Below, one piece after another: positions 1-10,741 of a DNA stretch of 64,000 bases. The stretch is taken from contig ML677365.1 in assembly GCA_007922305.1 (NCBI GenBank), positions 16,980,448 through 17,044,447 of the forward strand, given 5' to 3'. A program made the position numbers and the translations under genes. Source of the DNA: Dermatemys mawii. Taxonomy: Eukaryota; Chordata; Testudines; Dermatemydidae. Each line of letters opens with the position of its first letter. The first letter of the stretch is position 1. The notes under the pieces are model-generated. The model saw only the letters and a list, made by a program, of their open reading frames with translations. It searched no databases and had not been told where the DNA came from.

Positions 1-124
1 CAGCTTTTCAGGGCAGGGAAGAAATCCTTCCCCCTGCCTGCTGCTCACACTGTGGCTCCTGCAACGTACCAGCACTCCCCACCCCCTCCCCCGCCACAGC
101 TTCTCAGGGCAGGGAAAAAATCAT
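1..124 (+). repeat. 96-bp tandem duplication in Harbinger intron
   Basis: The phrase CAGCTTYTCAGGGCAGGGAA occurs at 1 and again at 97, followed each time by an A-rich then C-rich stretch. It lies upstream of the splice acceptor of the Myb-like gene, so it is probably intronic. The left unit may itself be part of a longer array starting before the window. Confidence 0.55.
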
Positions 125-276
125 TTCCCTTGCCTCTGGAGTCCACTCACCATGGCAGGGGCTCCGTTGCTGTATCTGTGCTGTCTGCGGGACAGGCAAA
201 CGGGGAATGCGGGGGAATGATAGGCATGTCTGCTCTTTACAAGGGAACCACTGTGAAATGTATCTTTTTATTTTAG

Positions 277-845
277 AAGGGTCGTCCTTCACCCCTTCGC
301 CATCGCTCTTATCAACAGCTGAGAGGCTCAGGCGACTGAGGAAGCGGCCACGAAGGAGCAAAGAGGATCTTGTACAGCAAGTAATGCAACAGGCTGTAAC
401 GGAGAATCGAGTTGCACAGAGGTGGAGGGAGAATGAGAGCAAGTTGAGGGAGAAGGCGCGGAAGGAGAACGCGATTCACCGCCGGAAAAGCACCGACAAG
501 CTGCTCTCATTACTGCAGCTTCAATTGCAGAGTATGCAGCGGCTTGTCACCCTTGCGGAGCAGAAGCTCCGCACCCACCACCCCAATTATCGTTTGCCCC
601 AACTCCCTTCCCCTTCCTTGCCTCTGTACCCTCCAGGCCAGTATCATCAGCCAAATGGTTATCACCATCCACAGCTGCCTCCAACCCCTCTGTCTTCACC
701 GGACAACCCCCAGACCCCAGACCATTATCCACTGCAGTCTACCCCTAATAACATGCCTTACTGGCCACCGCAAATGGGGTTCGGGGGACATGGCCAGTTT
801 GAGGGCACTGGAGACTCAGAGACCCGGACATACTCCGATCTCTGA
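277..845 (+). CDS. Harbinger Myb/SANT-like accessory protein, last exon
   Basis: Open frame of about 189 residues ending in TGA at 843-845. Upstream is a good splice acceptor (TTTTTATTTTAG, ending 276), so I take the exon to start at 277 with a split codon rather than at an ATG. The fragment has a strongly basic helix (ERLRRLRKRPRRSKEDL, about residues 16-32), then a charged, probably coiled-coil stretch (about 46-98), then a Pro/Gln/Tyr-rich tail. This looks like the C-terminal half of the Myb-like protein of Harbinger elements; the DNA-binding SANT part would be in an exon left of the window. In this superfamily the Myb-like protein binds transposon ends and helps bring the transposase into the nucleus (family knowledge). 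No stop or frameshift is seen. Product assignment rests mainly on context next to the transposase. Confidence 0.65.
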
Positions 846-951
846 CTGACCCCACGACACCCCCATTGCACCTCCCCTGCCTTCCCCCTCACATGCATCA
901 CAATATTTTCTTTCAGCAACCGAAGTACCTGTTCAATACATGAATTGTCTT

Positions 952-971
952 AATAAATTGGTTTCTTTATT
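952..971. terminator. Convergent poly(A) signals of the two Harbinger genes
   Basis: AATAAA at 952-957 (+) serves the Myb-like gene, and TTTATT at 966-971, which is AATAAA on the minus strand, would serve the transposase. The two signals are only eight bases apart, so the 3' ends of the two transcripts probably overlap. Confidence 0.6.
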
Positions 972-1066
972 AAGTGTACATACATTATTACAGGCTACAG
1001 AAAAGCAAATGCCTGTTCCTGTTAAAAGAATGCTCCCTCCCTCCCTCCCTCCATCTGCACCTCACT

Positions 1067-2407
1067 TCAGAACTGGCTTTCAGCCTCAAAATGCTCCCTC
1101 AAGGCTTCCCTGATCCTAACAGCCTCGCGCTGGTCCCCTCCATGAACCCTGCTCTCTGGCTGGGCATATATGGCCTCCAGGCGTTGAACCTCAGAGGACC
1201 ATGCCTGAGTGAAGCCTTCGCCCTTCCGCTCACAAAGATTATGTAGGGCACAGCATGCGGAAATAACCGCGGAGATACTACCCTCGGCCAAATCTAGCCT
1301 CCCATAAAGACAACGCCAGCGCGCCTTCAGACGCCCAAAAGCACACTCCACAGTCATTCGACAACGGCTAAGCCTGTAGTTGAACCTTTCCTGACTGCTG
1401 TCCAGGCTCCCTGTGTACGGTTTCATGAGCCAGGGCATTAAAGGGTAAGCAGGGTCACCAAGAATCACTATGGGCATTTCCACTTCCCCCACGGGGATCC
1501 TCTGGTCTGGGAAAAAAGTCCCGGCTTGCAGCTTCATGAACAGGCCGGTGTTGCGGAAGATGCGTGCGTCATGCACCTTTCCAGACCAGCCAGCGTTAAT
1601 GTCAGTAAAACGCCCACGGTGATCCACAAGCGCCTGGAGAACCATGGAGAAGTACCCCTTTCGGTTAACGTACTCCTCAGCTAGGTGGGCGGGCGCGAGA
1701 ATGGGTATATGGGTCCCATCTATCGCCCCACCACAGTTAGGGAAACCCATTTCTTCAAAGCCAGCCACGATGTCATGCACGTTATCCAGAGTCACGATTT
1801 TTCGTAGCAGGATGCGATTGATGGCCCTGCACACTTGCATCAGCACAACTCCAACGGTCGACTTTCCAACCCCAAACTGGTTGGCCACCGATCGGTAGCT
1901 GTCTGGGGTAGCCAGCTTCCAGATCGCGATAGCCACCCGCTTCTCCACCGGGAGGGCAGCTCTCAGTCTGGTGTCCTTGCGCCGCAGGGCAGGGGCGAGT
2001 TCAGCACACAGTCCCATGAAAGTGGCTTTTCTCATTCGAAAGTTTTGCAGCCACTGCTCGTCGTCCCAGACTTGCATGACGATGCGATCCCACCACTCTG
2101 TGCTCGTTTCCCATGCCCAGAAGCGGCGTTCAACAGCCGTGAGCATGTCCGTTAATGAGACAAGCAGCTTTGTGTCGAATGCATTCACCGCTTCGATCTC
2201 GTCTTCAGAATCATCACTGTCATCCTGCATGTCAAGGAATAACTCCACTGCACACAGAGATGTGCTGGCGACAGTCGTCAGCATGTCCCTCAGCAGTTCT
2301 GGATTCATTGCAGCACTCGACAATGGAAGACGGAGCGTGCCTTGCTGAAACCCTGAAAGATGGCGCCGGAGGTGGAAGGAAACACAGGGATTGCTGGGAT
2401 ATGCCAA
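1067..2407 (-). CDS. Harbinger (HARBI1-like) DDE transposase, apparently intact
   Basis: Uninterrupted 446-codon frame. It cuts and rejoins DNA during transposition of the element. The N-terminal part is acidic (about 60-72). A helical region with WWDRIV (105-110) and a helix-turn-helix-like segment (about 155-200, KSTVG) follow. The DDE_Tnp_4 nuclease domain shows the expected catalytic residues: Asp230 in GGAIDGTHIPI, Asp280 in SGKVHDARIF, and Glu354 in TVECAFGRLKARWRCL, plus RKGYFS (249-254) and GDPAYPL (317-323). A second Met at codon 34 (position 2308) begins MNPELLRDML and may be the true start, giving 413 residues. The frame faces the Myb-like gene, with 221 bases between the stop codons. 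All catalytic residues are present, so activity cannot be excluded; expression is unknown. It is related to the domesticated host gene HARBI1, but the terminal repeat and partner gene say transposon. Confidence 0.9.
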   Translation of the reverse strand: MAYPSNPCVSFHLRRHLSGFQQGTLRLPLSSAAMNPELLRDMLTTVASTSLCAVELFLDMQDDSDDSEDEIEAVNAFDTKLLVSLTDMLTAVERRFWAWETSTEWWDRIVMQVWDDEQWLQNFRMRKATFMGLCAELAPALRRKDTRLRAALPVEKRVAIAIWKLATPDSYRSVANQFGVGKSTVGVVLMQVCRAINRILLRKIVTLDNVHDIVAGFEEMGFPNCGGAIDGTHIPILAPAHLAEEYVNRKGYFSMVLQALVDHRGRFTDINAGWSGKVHDARIFRNTGLFMKLQAGTFFPDQRIPVGEVEMPIVILGDPAYPLMPWLMKPYTGSLDSSQERFNYRLSRCRMTVECAFGRLKARWRCLYGRLDLAEGSISAVISACCALHNLCERKGEGFTQAWSSEVQRLEAIYAQPESRVHGGDQREAVRIREALREHFEAESQF

Positions 2408-2680
2408 AAAGCATCATGGGTAGTTCAAACAGGATATAGAATGCCCCACAAGTGACGCCCCCCCTCCCACAAGCCATTGCGCCAGATCAGGAAGAGGTGT
2501 ACTGTGGGATACCTGCCCTAATGCGCTGCTCTTAATGCCGTATTAACTGCCGCAAATGTGGCCATGCTATAGCGCTGGAGCATCTCAGTGTGGACATACA
2601 ATAGCGCTATTATTATTGCTGTATAAGGCGAGCGCTATAAGCAATAGCGCTATAATTTTGTAAGTGTAACCATACCCTTA

Positions 2681-2750
2681 GTCTTTAAGGTGCCACAGGA
2701 CTCTTTGTTACTTCTGCAATTCCAGACTAACACGGCTACCCCTCTGATTC
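2681..2750 (+). repeat. Fragment of a widespread interspersed repeat
   Basis: Contains GTCTTTAAGGTGCCACAGGA and, further on, AGACTAACACGGCTACCCCT. I recognise this as a very common sauropsid (especially turtle) repeat, but cannot name the family with certainty. A second piece lies at 54988-55085 on the minus strand. The Harbinger element ends exactly at its left edge. Confidence 0.6.
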
Positions 2751-3354
2751 ATGAGAAAGTCAGTGTATTGCGGAGTCTGTGTGAGCCTCGAGCTGCCGTT
2801 ACTGAAACACAGCCTCACGTGTGGTAACAAACCAATTCAACTCTGACCACTGCTAGTTTCCTTACTGAATCCTTGTTGTGATGAATCAAAATCCACCCCA
2901 GCACCAGCCAGCCCTTTGCTCCTGACCCCACTCAGAGCAGACATCTTGCCTGTTTACAACCCGTGGGACCAGAATGACAACTCATACAAAAGTCCCATAC
3001 AAAGTGGCTGCTTCCCTCCTGATAACATCAAGACAGAGCGCAGAGAATGGAGAAAAACAGAAAAAAAAAAAAAACCCAAGAAAGGGGCACTACAGGGTAT
3101 GCCAAGGGCTCTACAAAACTCACAGTGAAACATTCTGACATTAGAGAGGTCTATTTCCACTAAAGAACCCTCTGGGATATTGCACCTGTTTACACTAGCA
3201 GTGATATTGGCCCTTTAGTTCTAACACTGCAGAAGTAATTTGCATCCCATTTTAGGTGGAACACTGTATCTTTCCTTAGTTCACATGTGTTCTTTTCTTG
3301 TAAGGGCACTGGAGAAAGTGATGCTTGGTGCTGTATTGTGGGGGACAAGGCTGT
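2751..3354. other. Intergenic, nothing assigned
   Basis: No credible exon, RNA gene or repeat end was recognised. A 15-base A run lies at 3060-3074. Confidence 0.5.
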
Positions 3355-3358
3355 CCAG

Positions 3359-4018
3359 TGTGATGGAGTCAGACCAGAAGGATATAGGAGAGTGCTGGAA
3401 GGCAGGTATATCAGCCTCAGGATGTACAGGTCCTTGTTCCCTGGATAGCCAAACAAAGGCTACTCCAGACCAATCAAGACACCAGGGGCCAATTAAGAAC
3501 CTTCTAGAAAGGAGTAGAAACAGCTAGCCTAATTGGAACACCTGAAGCCAATCAGGGACTGGTTGAAACCAGATAAAAACCTCCCAGTTAGTCAGGTGGG
3601 CTGTGGGTGTCAGGAGCTGTGGAAGGAAGTTATGCTGTTGGTGAGACTGAGTGGTGAACAACATATCATACAGAAGGAAGGTGGCCCTGAGGTAGGGGTG
3701 AAGTGGAGTTTGAAGAAGCGGGGACTGCTGTGGGGAAGTAGCCCAGGGAATTGTATTGTGTTTTGTGGATAAAAGGTCAGCTGTCTTAGCTGATACTATT
3801 AGGGTCCCTGGGCTGGAGTCCGGAGTAGAGGGTGGGCCTGGGCTCCTCCCTTTTCCATCTTCCATACTGGCCTGTGATGAAGGTAACTCACTAGGTGGTG
3901 ACTCTTGCCAATTATACTGAGAAAGAGAGGTCACTCTGTGGCCTAGATGAGTTTCTGAGGCCCCTAAATCTGCCAGGAAGCGCAGGACCCACAAGTACAG
4001 ACTTGGAGCTTTGTCACA
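3359..4018 (+). mobile_element. Solo LTR, 660 bp, with CCAG target duplication
   Basis: The unit starts TGTGATGGAG and ends TTTGTCACA, giving the TG...CA ends and short inverted repeat of an LTR. CCAG flanks it on both sides (3355-3358 and 4019-4022), a 4-bp target duplication. Several CCAAT motifs (3469-3555) precede a TATA-like AGATAAAAAC at 3571, which sets the strand as plus. No internal retroviral sequence adjoins it, so it is a solo LTR. A 4-bp duplication fits gammaretrovirus-like or some Gypsy elements; which one is not decided here. Confidence 0.75.
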
Positions 4019-4251
4019 CCAGGGAATACCTGTTGGTGTGGTTAGTGAATGAAAACAGAATTATTTCCCCCAATGTTAGACATTCTCCAGAAGCAATGTG
4101 TCCTCGCTGGTGCCAGAAGGTTTATTCTGCAACATGGGAATATCTGTCCTAATAGGTCAGCCCAGCTCTGTCATTGCATGATGATGACTCTCAAACATGA
4201 AGAGGAACATTAACTGTTGTAATGGCAGTGAGCACATTTTTTTTTGCTACC

Positions 4252-5960
4252 TGTTGTGATGAATTGGGGCTATATCTGTACAGCTCAGGAACTCTGATTG
4301 ATATTGTGAAGTTGTATTATGAAAATCTTTGTTATGAGTACCGATATGTCTGAGGATCAAGCATTGCTGACAAGTTCTGTAGCACATACACACCAGACGG
4401 AGATTCAATGCGGAGTCGGTGGGGGGATGTGTGCGCTTAGGGCTCAGCATCCCCACTCAGATGCAAACATCTGAACAATGGGTGAGCTGAATCTTTAGAA
4501 AAACAATTTTAACTTAACTCCCCTGAAAGAGGAGGGCAGGGGATAAGAGGCAGGATCAGTGAAAAGTAACTGAAAAGACAGAACAAAGGAAGCCAGGGTT
4601 TAAATAGCAAGTCACTCAGGAACAGGTGAGCACCACAGGAAGGCGTGGGGAAGGAGAGAGCGCAAGATCACAGATGCTGGAAAGGGGGCTCTGTAAAGGA
4701 TTGGGGGCTGTCTTATAGCACTCCCCTTCTGCAGGCTCCAAGTTGGCTCTTGCTGAGCCAGCTTCTTCCCTGGGCAAATTCTGTTTGGAGCCCTCTCACA
4801 GAATCAAGGGAAGGCAGTTTCCCGCAAGGTTAGTTGTTGTGGATTTTTTCCCCTCTTATTTCAAGCCATCTTACCAAGACTTCAGCTTCACAGACTCTTC
4901 CCACACAGGTTAAGCAGTCCCTTCCCCAAGCCTGTCCCTCACACCACCCAGAAGTTCATCAACCCAAAATTTCCTGGCTCTTACCTTAGTGATAACAGGA
5001 CTTCTCACAATCTCCCTTCTGCTCATCTGTGTCTTGGAACAGTTGCTCCTGCTGCAGTCCATCAGACACACAGCCTCCATCCAGCTTTCTGTCAGGTATT
5101 GAAGCTCCCTTCTCCTTTTCCTGCTGCCTTCTTTTTTAGGGATCAGCCAGTTCAGTTGCAGGTCATTTTTCCCAGGTGCAGCAGGCAGGGTTAATAAGCC
5201 AGCCAGCCTCTGACTCCAGAGGAATGGTCTCCCTTATACCATCCCAGGTTCCATGAGCTGCAGAGACCAGACAGCATGCAACAGCCTGTAAGAGGAGGGG
5301 ACATCCTGCCTACCTGGACCCCATTGGTTCCCCAAGGCTCCTAAGGGTAGGATGAGCTAGAAAGTGAGGGATGTTTGCAGCATCAGATGTTTATTGTTTT
5401 GTATGATCTGTCCCCTCCTGTGCTTTACATGATTAAGGATAAAAGAGCATGAAACTGTTAGACTGTACAAAGCGGTGTGTGATATCCCCCACAAGTTGTG
5501 TATGCCCCCAAGAGAGATGAATGGAATACAAAAGCATCCCACCTTTGGGGTGGAGATCTGAGAGAGGGGTGTAGTAAGTACAGGGCAGTCTGAAGGGTCA
5601 GCACTGCACCCAGAGGGGCCAGGCAGCTGGACTGTGGGTTCCAACTCTCAGAGGGGGGTTGCCAGATAGAAAGTCTGCACTCTGCAAGTGTGCCTAGGGA
5701 CCCTGAGACTGGACTACATTCAGACTGTAGAACTTGAAATACCCTGGGAATTCAGAGCACAGAGGTGTGGATTCACTCACAGCCATTGGAGTGGGTGGTT
5801 AGGAGGGGACACTCAGTAGGATCTGAGACACTTGTGTAGTAATGATGTGTAAAATTGCTTATACTTTCTAAATAAACACTCACAAACTAAAAGGGAACCT
5901 GGTGTTGCTGCTTTGGATTCTCCTACTGTGCTCAGTACATCAGGCACTTTTAAAAAAGGC
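4252..5960 (+). mobile_element. Probable composite LTR-type repeat
   Basis: Begins TGTTGTGATG at 4252. The segments 4252-4720 and 5340-5960 resemble parts of one long turtle-type LTR as I remember it, with AATAAA at 5870-5875. The middle (about 4730-5330) reads as a different repeat inserted into it, in which GC-rich and pyrimidine-rich stretches alternate. The right boundary and target duplication could not be fixed. No coding frame of note is present. Confidence 0.35.
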
Positions 5961-7060
5961 ACTTATTGCTTTGGGGGGAAGAGCTATAGTAATAGTAAAT
6001 AAAAATAACAGCAATCATGGATGCAGACAGACTGTTCAATGAAGTTCTGCTGCTGTTTGAGTCTCCCACTAAAATGTCCCCCGCAAGCTTGTTAATTAAA
6101 GGCACTTTTGAAAATGCCCTTCTGTTCTCTGCAGCAGTGGCAAGCTTTTCAATAAAGTCCTGTGGTTAAGGCTGGGTTCCAAAGCACATTGAACTCAATG
6201 GAAATATCCCAATGGGCTTTGGAGAAGGCCTTTACTGCCTTGGAACCTACTACTGAAATGTTCATAATACTGTCTGGGGCATCAGACCAGGAGCCTTCAT
6301 TTGGCAGATTAATTCTGTCCCAGTGGCACCTAGAATTGGAATGTTGGTATGATTCTTTTAATCTCACTTTATTTTCTCAATGTTCTGAACAGGGTGGTAT
6401 TCCTCTGTATATCAGTCAAGATATCAGACTTGTAAATATATGTGAAGCACAGCATCTTCTGTTCATTCCTTGCCTGGAAAATTTGTTAAATCTACAGCAA
6501 AAGTTTATTCATAAGTTATGTTTGCCACAAAACTGTAGACTGGAAATTTAGATTTTAAAATGTAATTTAATTCTTCCCAAGCAATTTGAAAGCCATATGT
6601 TGTGGTTCTATATAAAACCACCTGTAGAATCTAGATCCTTTTTATGACAACATAAAAGCCAGATCCCAGTAAAACAAAAAGGAATTTTTCATTTTATTTT
6701 TCAAACCCATCTCTTTACATAGTGGCATTCTCTCCTGTTTCTCTGACTTATTGGTATTACAATAAAATTTATTTTTTCCACACACTCAGACCTTTTTGGC
6801 CTGAGGCACAGGCAAATTGTTGTCTCTGAAATCTCAATCTTTCAATCTCCGATACGTTTTCCATCCAAATGATAACTCTCATATTTGCCAAATATAATTC
6901 AAACTGAGAAGTAATGAGGTAGGATCTTTTAACGTTCCTTTAGCATCAAGAAATAGTGCACCCCTTAGGAAACTTATTCCATGATCTAATGGTCTTCCTT
7001 ACTAGGACGATGTTTAAAGTATTCATCTTATTTTCCTTTCCTTATTTTCTTCCCAGTAAT
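5961..7060. other. Intergenic, nothing assigned
   Basis: AT-rich unique-looking DNA. An open stretch on the plus strand near 6162-6551 has no recognisable protein character and no splice context. Confidence 0.45.
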
Positions 7061-7119
7061 GAGCCCAATTCTTCAGTCTCTGTGCAAGCAAAACTCCCAT
7101 TGACTTCTTCAGGAGTATT

Positions 7120-7236
7120 CTATGCACAGGGCTGCTGGGATGATTTAGTTGGGGTTAGTCCTGCTTTGAGCAGGGGGTTGGACTAGATGACCTCCCGAGG
7201 TCCCTTCCAACCCTGACATTCTATGATTCTATGATC
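7120..7236 (+). mobile_element. CR1 LINE 3' tail
   Basis: Contains GGTTGGACTAGATGACCTCC and ends in the CR1 hallmark octamer repeat ATTCTATG (about 7221-7236). It is severely 5'-truncated, as most CR1 copies are. Confidence 0.8.
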
Positions 7237-7470
7237 ATAGACTTTAAGGCTAGAAGGGACCATTGAATCTGATCTCCTGCACATTGCTGGCCACAGAAGC
7301 TTACTCACCCACTCCAAGGTTGTCAGCCATCCCATATGTCCTGGAGTCTCCAGGAAGTAAAGATTAATCTTTAAAGATTTTCATGTGATGTAACCTCCAG
7401 GACTACATCCAACCAAACCCCTAACCCACTCCTGTAATAGTCCCATAACCTCTGGCTGAGTTACTGAATT
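7234..7470 (-). mobile_element. Second CR1-type tail, minus strand, interrupted
   Basis: ATCATAGACTTTAAGGCTAG followed by AGAAGGGACCATT marks a CR1-like 3' end in the opposite orientation, abutting the plus-strand tail. The run resumes near 7412 (ACCCACTCCTGTAATAG) after an inserted element at 7317-7410. Confidence 0.6.
7317..7410. mobile_element. Short palindromic MITE inside CR1 tail
   Basis: About 94 bp that split the CR1-type tail. It contains the palindrome TCCTGGAGTCTCCAGGA and the self-complementary core AAAGATTAATCTTTAAAG. It resembles a small foldback-type repeat common in turtles; family name not assigned. Confidence 0.5.
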
Positions 7471-9010
7471 GGCTCCTTAGCTTTTAGCTTTGGTCTCAGG
7501 ATTTCTGGGGAGGGGCAGTGAAATGAGTCTTTGATGCCCCCAGAAGCTACAGTGAAAATCCTTTTAAATAAGAAAGTGGGAAAGGAATTTTCAGGCTGCC
7601 ACGAACCTTGTTTTTATATTTGATCATTTCTGTTCTAAACCTTGACACCAATTTAAAATATATTGGTGATGAAAATGCTCTAGAACTAAATGTATAGAAT
7701 TCCGTAACATCAGCTGTGAAAATGGACACAAGGCAATGATTTGCTGTTCCCAAGGAAAAGGACAATCCCAGAAGTTTCACCTGAGAATGAACTGCAGGAT
7801 AGGCTCCATTTTCATTTCAGAATAAACAAATAGAGCTCGAGTCATGAACAATTTGTTGTCAGTTATTAAATAAGAATCAGAGTCAGATTTTCCTCTCACT
7901 TTATACAAGTGGAGTTAATCCCAATTCACATCTCTGTAAGTGAATGGCGAATCCACCCCCAGACTCCACCAGGCTGATCCTGTTCCACTCAAGTCAACAG
8001 GAGTTTTCCCATTGTCTTGAATGGGTGTAAGATCACTTTCTAGGGGGTGAGTGTGTGTGCGTGTGCGCGTGCATACACAGTGTACCAGATACATAGGTGT
8101 GTGGATCCAACGGGAATTTCATTACTTTCAAAGGATGTATCATAGAATGAAGCACAGTAAATTTATTTATTCCCATTCAAAGGTGTACAGTCAGCTTTAG
8201 AAACTACACATTTCCTACATCTTCTATGTTTTATAAGGGCTACCTTTAGCTGTGTGTCTTCTCAAGTATTAACTGTACTGTCTTTATAAGAAAGACATTA
8301 GCCTCCTGCTAAACACATTTCTTATAGTGTTTTTACACTGTATGCACAGTGAAATAAAATTCTTTATAAACTAAATAGTTCTACGTAATAAACAATCAGT
8401 GTCTACATATGTAACTAGAAGATATGATGAGACCCTCTAAAAATGTATGGCATGTTAAAATACATCCTTTCTGTTTGTCTGCCTTCCAAGAGTTTCTAAT
8501 ACAAATGTCACATATTTAAACAATTTGAGGTGATTGGATCTTGGGAATAGTGCTCATACATCAAAAGCAAGATGTTTACAATGACATTTTCATTGTAATT
8601 TTAAGGAGAGAAATGATTTTCATATTCTGATATGTTTAGCGTTCACAAATAATGAGTCAGTTTTCAGTATTGGGTTCACTCAGTAGTAGCTCCTGGAGCC
8701 AAAATACTATTATCTCGGTGATGTTTTCCATACGCAAAGTACAATCATATAGTTTCAGTCCAAATTATCTATTTTAGATTAAGGGAAAACAGAAACGAAC
8801 AAGAACGATCAAGGGTAAAGTCTCCAGGAAGGGGCCCAGTGTAACTCCCACCATCCTCGGTAGCATTCTGTGTCTGAACACAAAGTGAAGGTGCTGCTGG
8901 CAGTCAGAAGACTCATTTAAAGGTGCTGTATAAAGAAAACAAGGTCATTCATAACCGTTATACCTACCACAATCCTGACTTATGGAGAGTTTACTTTGGC
9001 GGTATAGATC
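7471..9010. other. Intergenic; TG-rich microsatellite at 8048-8083
   Basis: Apart from a degenerate GTGTGTGTGCGTGTGCGCGTG tract and a weak copy of a dispersed motif (GGAGTTTTCCCATTG near 8010), nothing was recognised. No exon-like frame is present. Confidence 0.5.
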
Positions 9011-10741
9011 TGTGATGTGTCACTCCATATTCTTTATGAAAATACATTTATGATATGAGTGACATTATTGAGGTATACTTTATGCAAGATGGCTCATGCG
9101 AGATATCATTGGAAAGGTTATGATTTACTGAATGTGATTATCCTATTTGTATGCATGTATCATTTTGGTATCTGAAATTAGGAATATTGACTATGTATCT
9201 GTATTTCAACCATGCTACTTTGGGAGATGCCCCCGTCAACACTTCAGATACAATAATGGAAAAGCCAGACAGGGCGGATGGCCCATCAACAAGGACAATG
9301 GACGGTAAAAGTGCTTAATTTTCCTGTGAATGTGTGGGTCAGTATAGCAAGGAATTACTCACCGGTGCAGCACCTCCTGCTGGTTGTCCAGGGAATTAGC
9401 TCTACAGCCCTTAGAGCACCTCCTGGTGGCAGTGACTCACCCGCCACAGGGCCTCCATGTCTCTCCTGGCAGTACCCCCACACTCCCCTCCCAGGGGAAC
9501 CCCCAACCCTCTAATCCCACCTTGCCTCAGTGGCTATTGCCAATCATCATCTAGCCCCACTCACTGGGGCAGACTGCAGTCTGTAATGGCCACTCATCAT
9601 TGGCAAGGGATAGGATCTGCTGACTTTGCCTATCCTCGGGCTACTCCAATACCTTTTCTGGGCCTCTAACAAGGCCTGCAGCCTGAGGGTTTAGCAGGGT
9701 GGAGCTCCCCAGCTCCCTTTGCCCTTCCCTGGCATCGCTCTGCTTCAGGTACCCTTCTCCCCAGCAGCTAGGTCCTTCTCTCTCTGCTGCTAGAGAGAGA
9801 GACTCCTCCAGCTTCTGGCCCACAACCCTCTTATCCGGGCCAGCTGGGCCCCCAGGTGAGCTGGCCACTGCTGTGGCGGCTGCTTCCCCAATCAGCTTTT
9901 CCTAACCACAGACTTCTCCAGGGCTGCTTTTAATCCCTGTTCTGCTGAAATGGGGCAGTGAAGAATGGCTACAAGGGCCCTATAGAGTAAGGTGATCTTG
10001 TCACCTGATACTAAAACATTACCTGGGACTTCTTATAACTTTCCACTCTAAGGGAAGAGTGGTCAAACTAGGAAACAAAGGTTCCCGTTTTATGCAAAGC
10101 CTATTTAGAGGTGGGGAGTGAGGTAATTCTGGTCATCAGTTCTCCCCTACTCCATCATCCAAGATGACTGCTGGAAACAACTAAGACTGAGCAGGGGGAC
10201 AGAACTGGGCCCAGGCTGGAAGGGTGTCTGGCCTGTGAAGAAGATTATTAGAACCACATTTAGGGTGAGAACTCACATGTAACCAGTTTCTTTAGTGTAT
10301 TAAGTTTAGTTTGTGTGCTCTGTTTTCTTTTCTTAGTAATCTGCCTTGTTCTGTCCGCTACCTCCTTTACTTAAAATACACCTGTTATAGTTAATACAGT
10401 TATTTCTGGTTTATAATATAACCCAGTTTATGTGATTTCTAACTGGGGTGGAGGGAGAAATTGTGCATACCCTCTTTCACATTGAGGGAAGAGGTGAATA
10501 TATTTTTGGGTCTGTATTCCAATGGAGGTGGATATCTGAGTGCTAGAGCAAGTCCCTTAAACTGAGTCTTCCCAGAGCTGATCTGCAGCTGGGTGTGTCC
10601 CTGCCTGGGTGTGTGGTAGAGGAGGTTTTAAGAGCCTGGCTCAGCAACACAGATTAAAGAGGGCCCATGCTGGCAGAACAGGTAGACTCAGTGGTTATCT
10701 CAGCACCTCAAGTGACTTCCTAAGGGATCCAACCCCTCACA
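9011..10741 (+). mobile_element. Long LTR interrupted by another LTR
   Basis: Starts TGTGATGTG at 9011 and ends CCCCTCACA at 10741, with TGTGA/TCACA inverted ends. AGAT(C/T) flanks both sides (9006-9010 and 10742-10746, one mismatch), consistent with a 5-bp target duplication. Removing the insertion at about 9352-9973 leaves an LTR of about 1.1 kb. No internal viral genes adjoin it. Strand is assumed from the family I recall and is uncertain. Confidence 0.6.
9352..9973 (-). mobile_element. LTR (copy 1), nested in the longer LTR
   Basis: Its reverse complement starts TGTAGCC at 9973 and matches the plus-strand copy at 46138-46793 in many blocks, for example AGCTAATTCCCTGGAC, CCAGCAGGAGG, GGGCCAGAAGCT and GGGCCCAGCTGGCCC. 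The 3' end near 9352 is degraded, so the boundary and target duplication are approximate. It must be younger than the LTR it interrupts. Confidence 0.7.

Larger units (their letters stand above)
1..2680. mobile_element. PIF/Harbinger DNA transposon, left end outside window
   Basis: It holds two convergent genes, a Myb-like accessory gene (+, 277-845) and a DDE transposase (-, 1067-2407), the usual gene pair of the Harbinger superfamily. The right terminus at 2677 reads inward as GGGTATGGTTACACTTAC and is followed by TTA (2678-2680), matching the 3-bp TWA target duplication of this superfamily. The subterminal region 2570-2660 repeats the short palindrome AGCGCT several times, a plausible transposase binding array. 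The left terminus and its TTA lie before position 1. The flanking DNA from 2681 is an older repeat whose consensus, as I recall it, has TTA at this point, so the element probably jumped into that repeat. Confidence 0.85.

Noticed and set aside
1644..2439. Several plus-strand frames opposite the transposase
   Set aside because: They are antisense shadows of the intact Harbinger transposase, whose motifs are clear on the minus strand.
8048..8083. CRISPR-like or tandem array
   Set aside because: It is a degenerate TG microsatellite. No spaced direct repeats of CRISPR type occur anywhere, as expected for a vertebrate genome.
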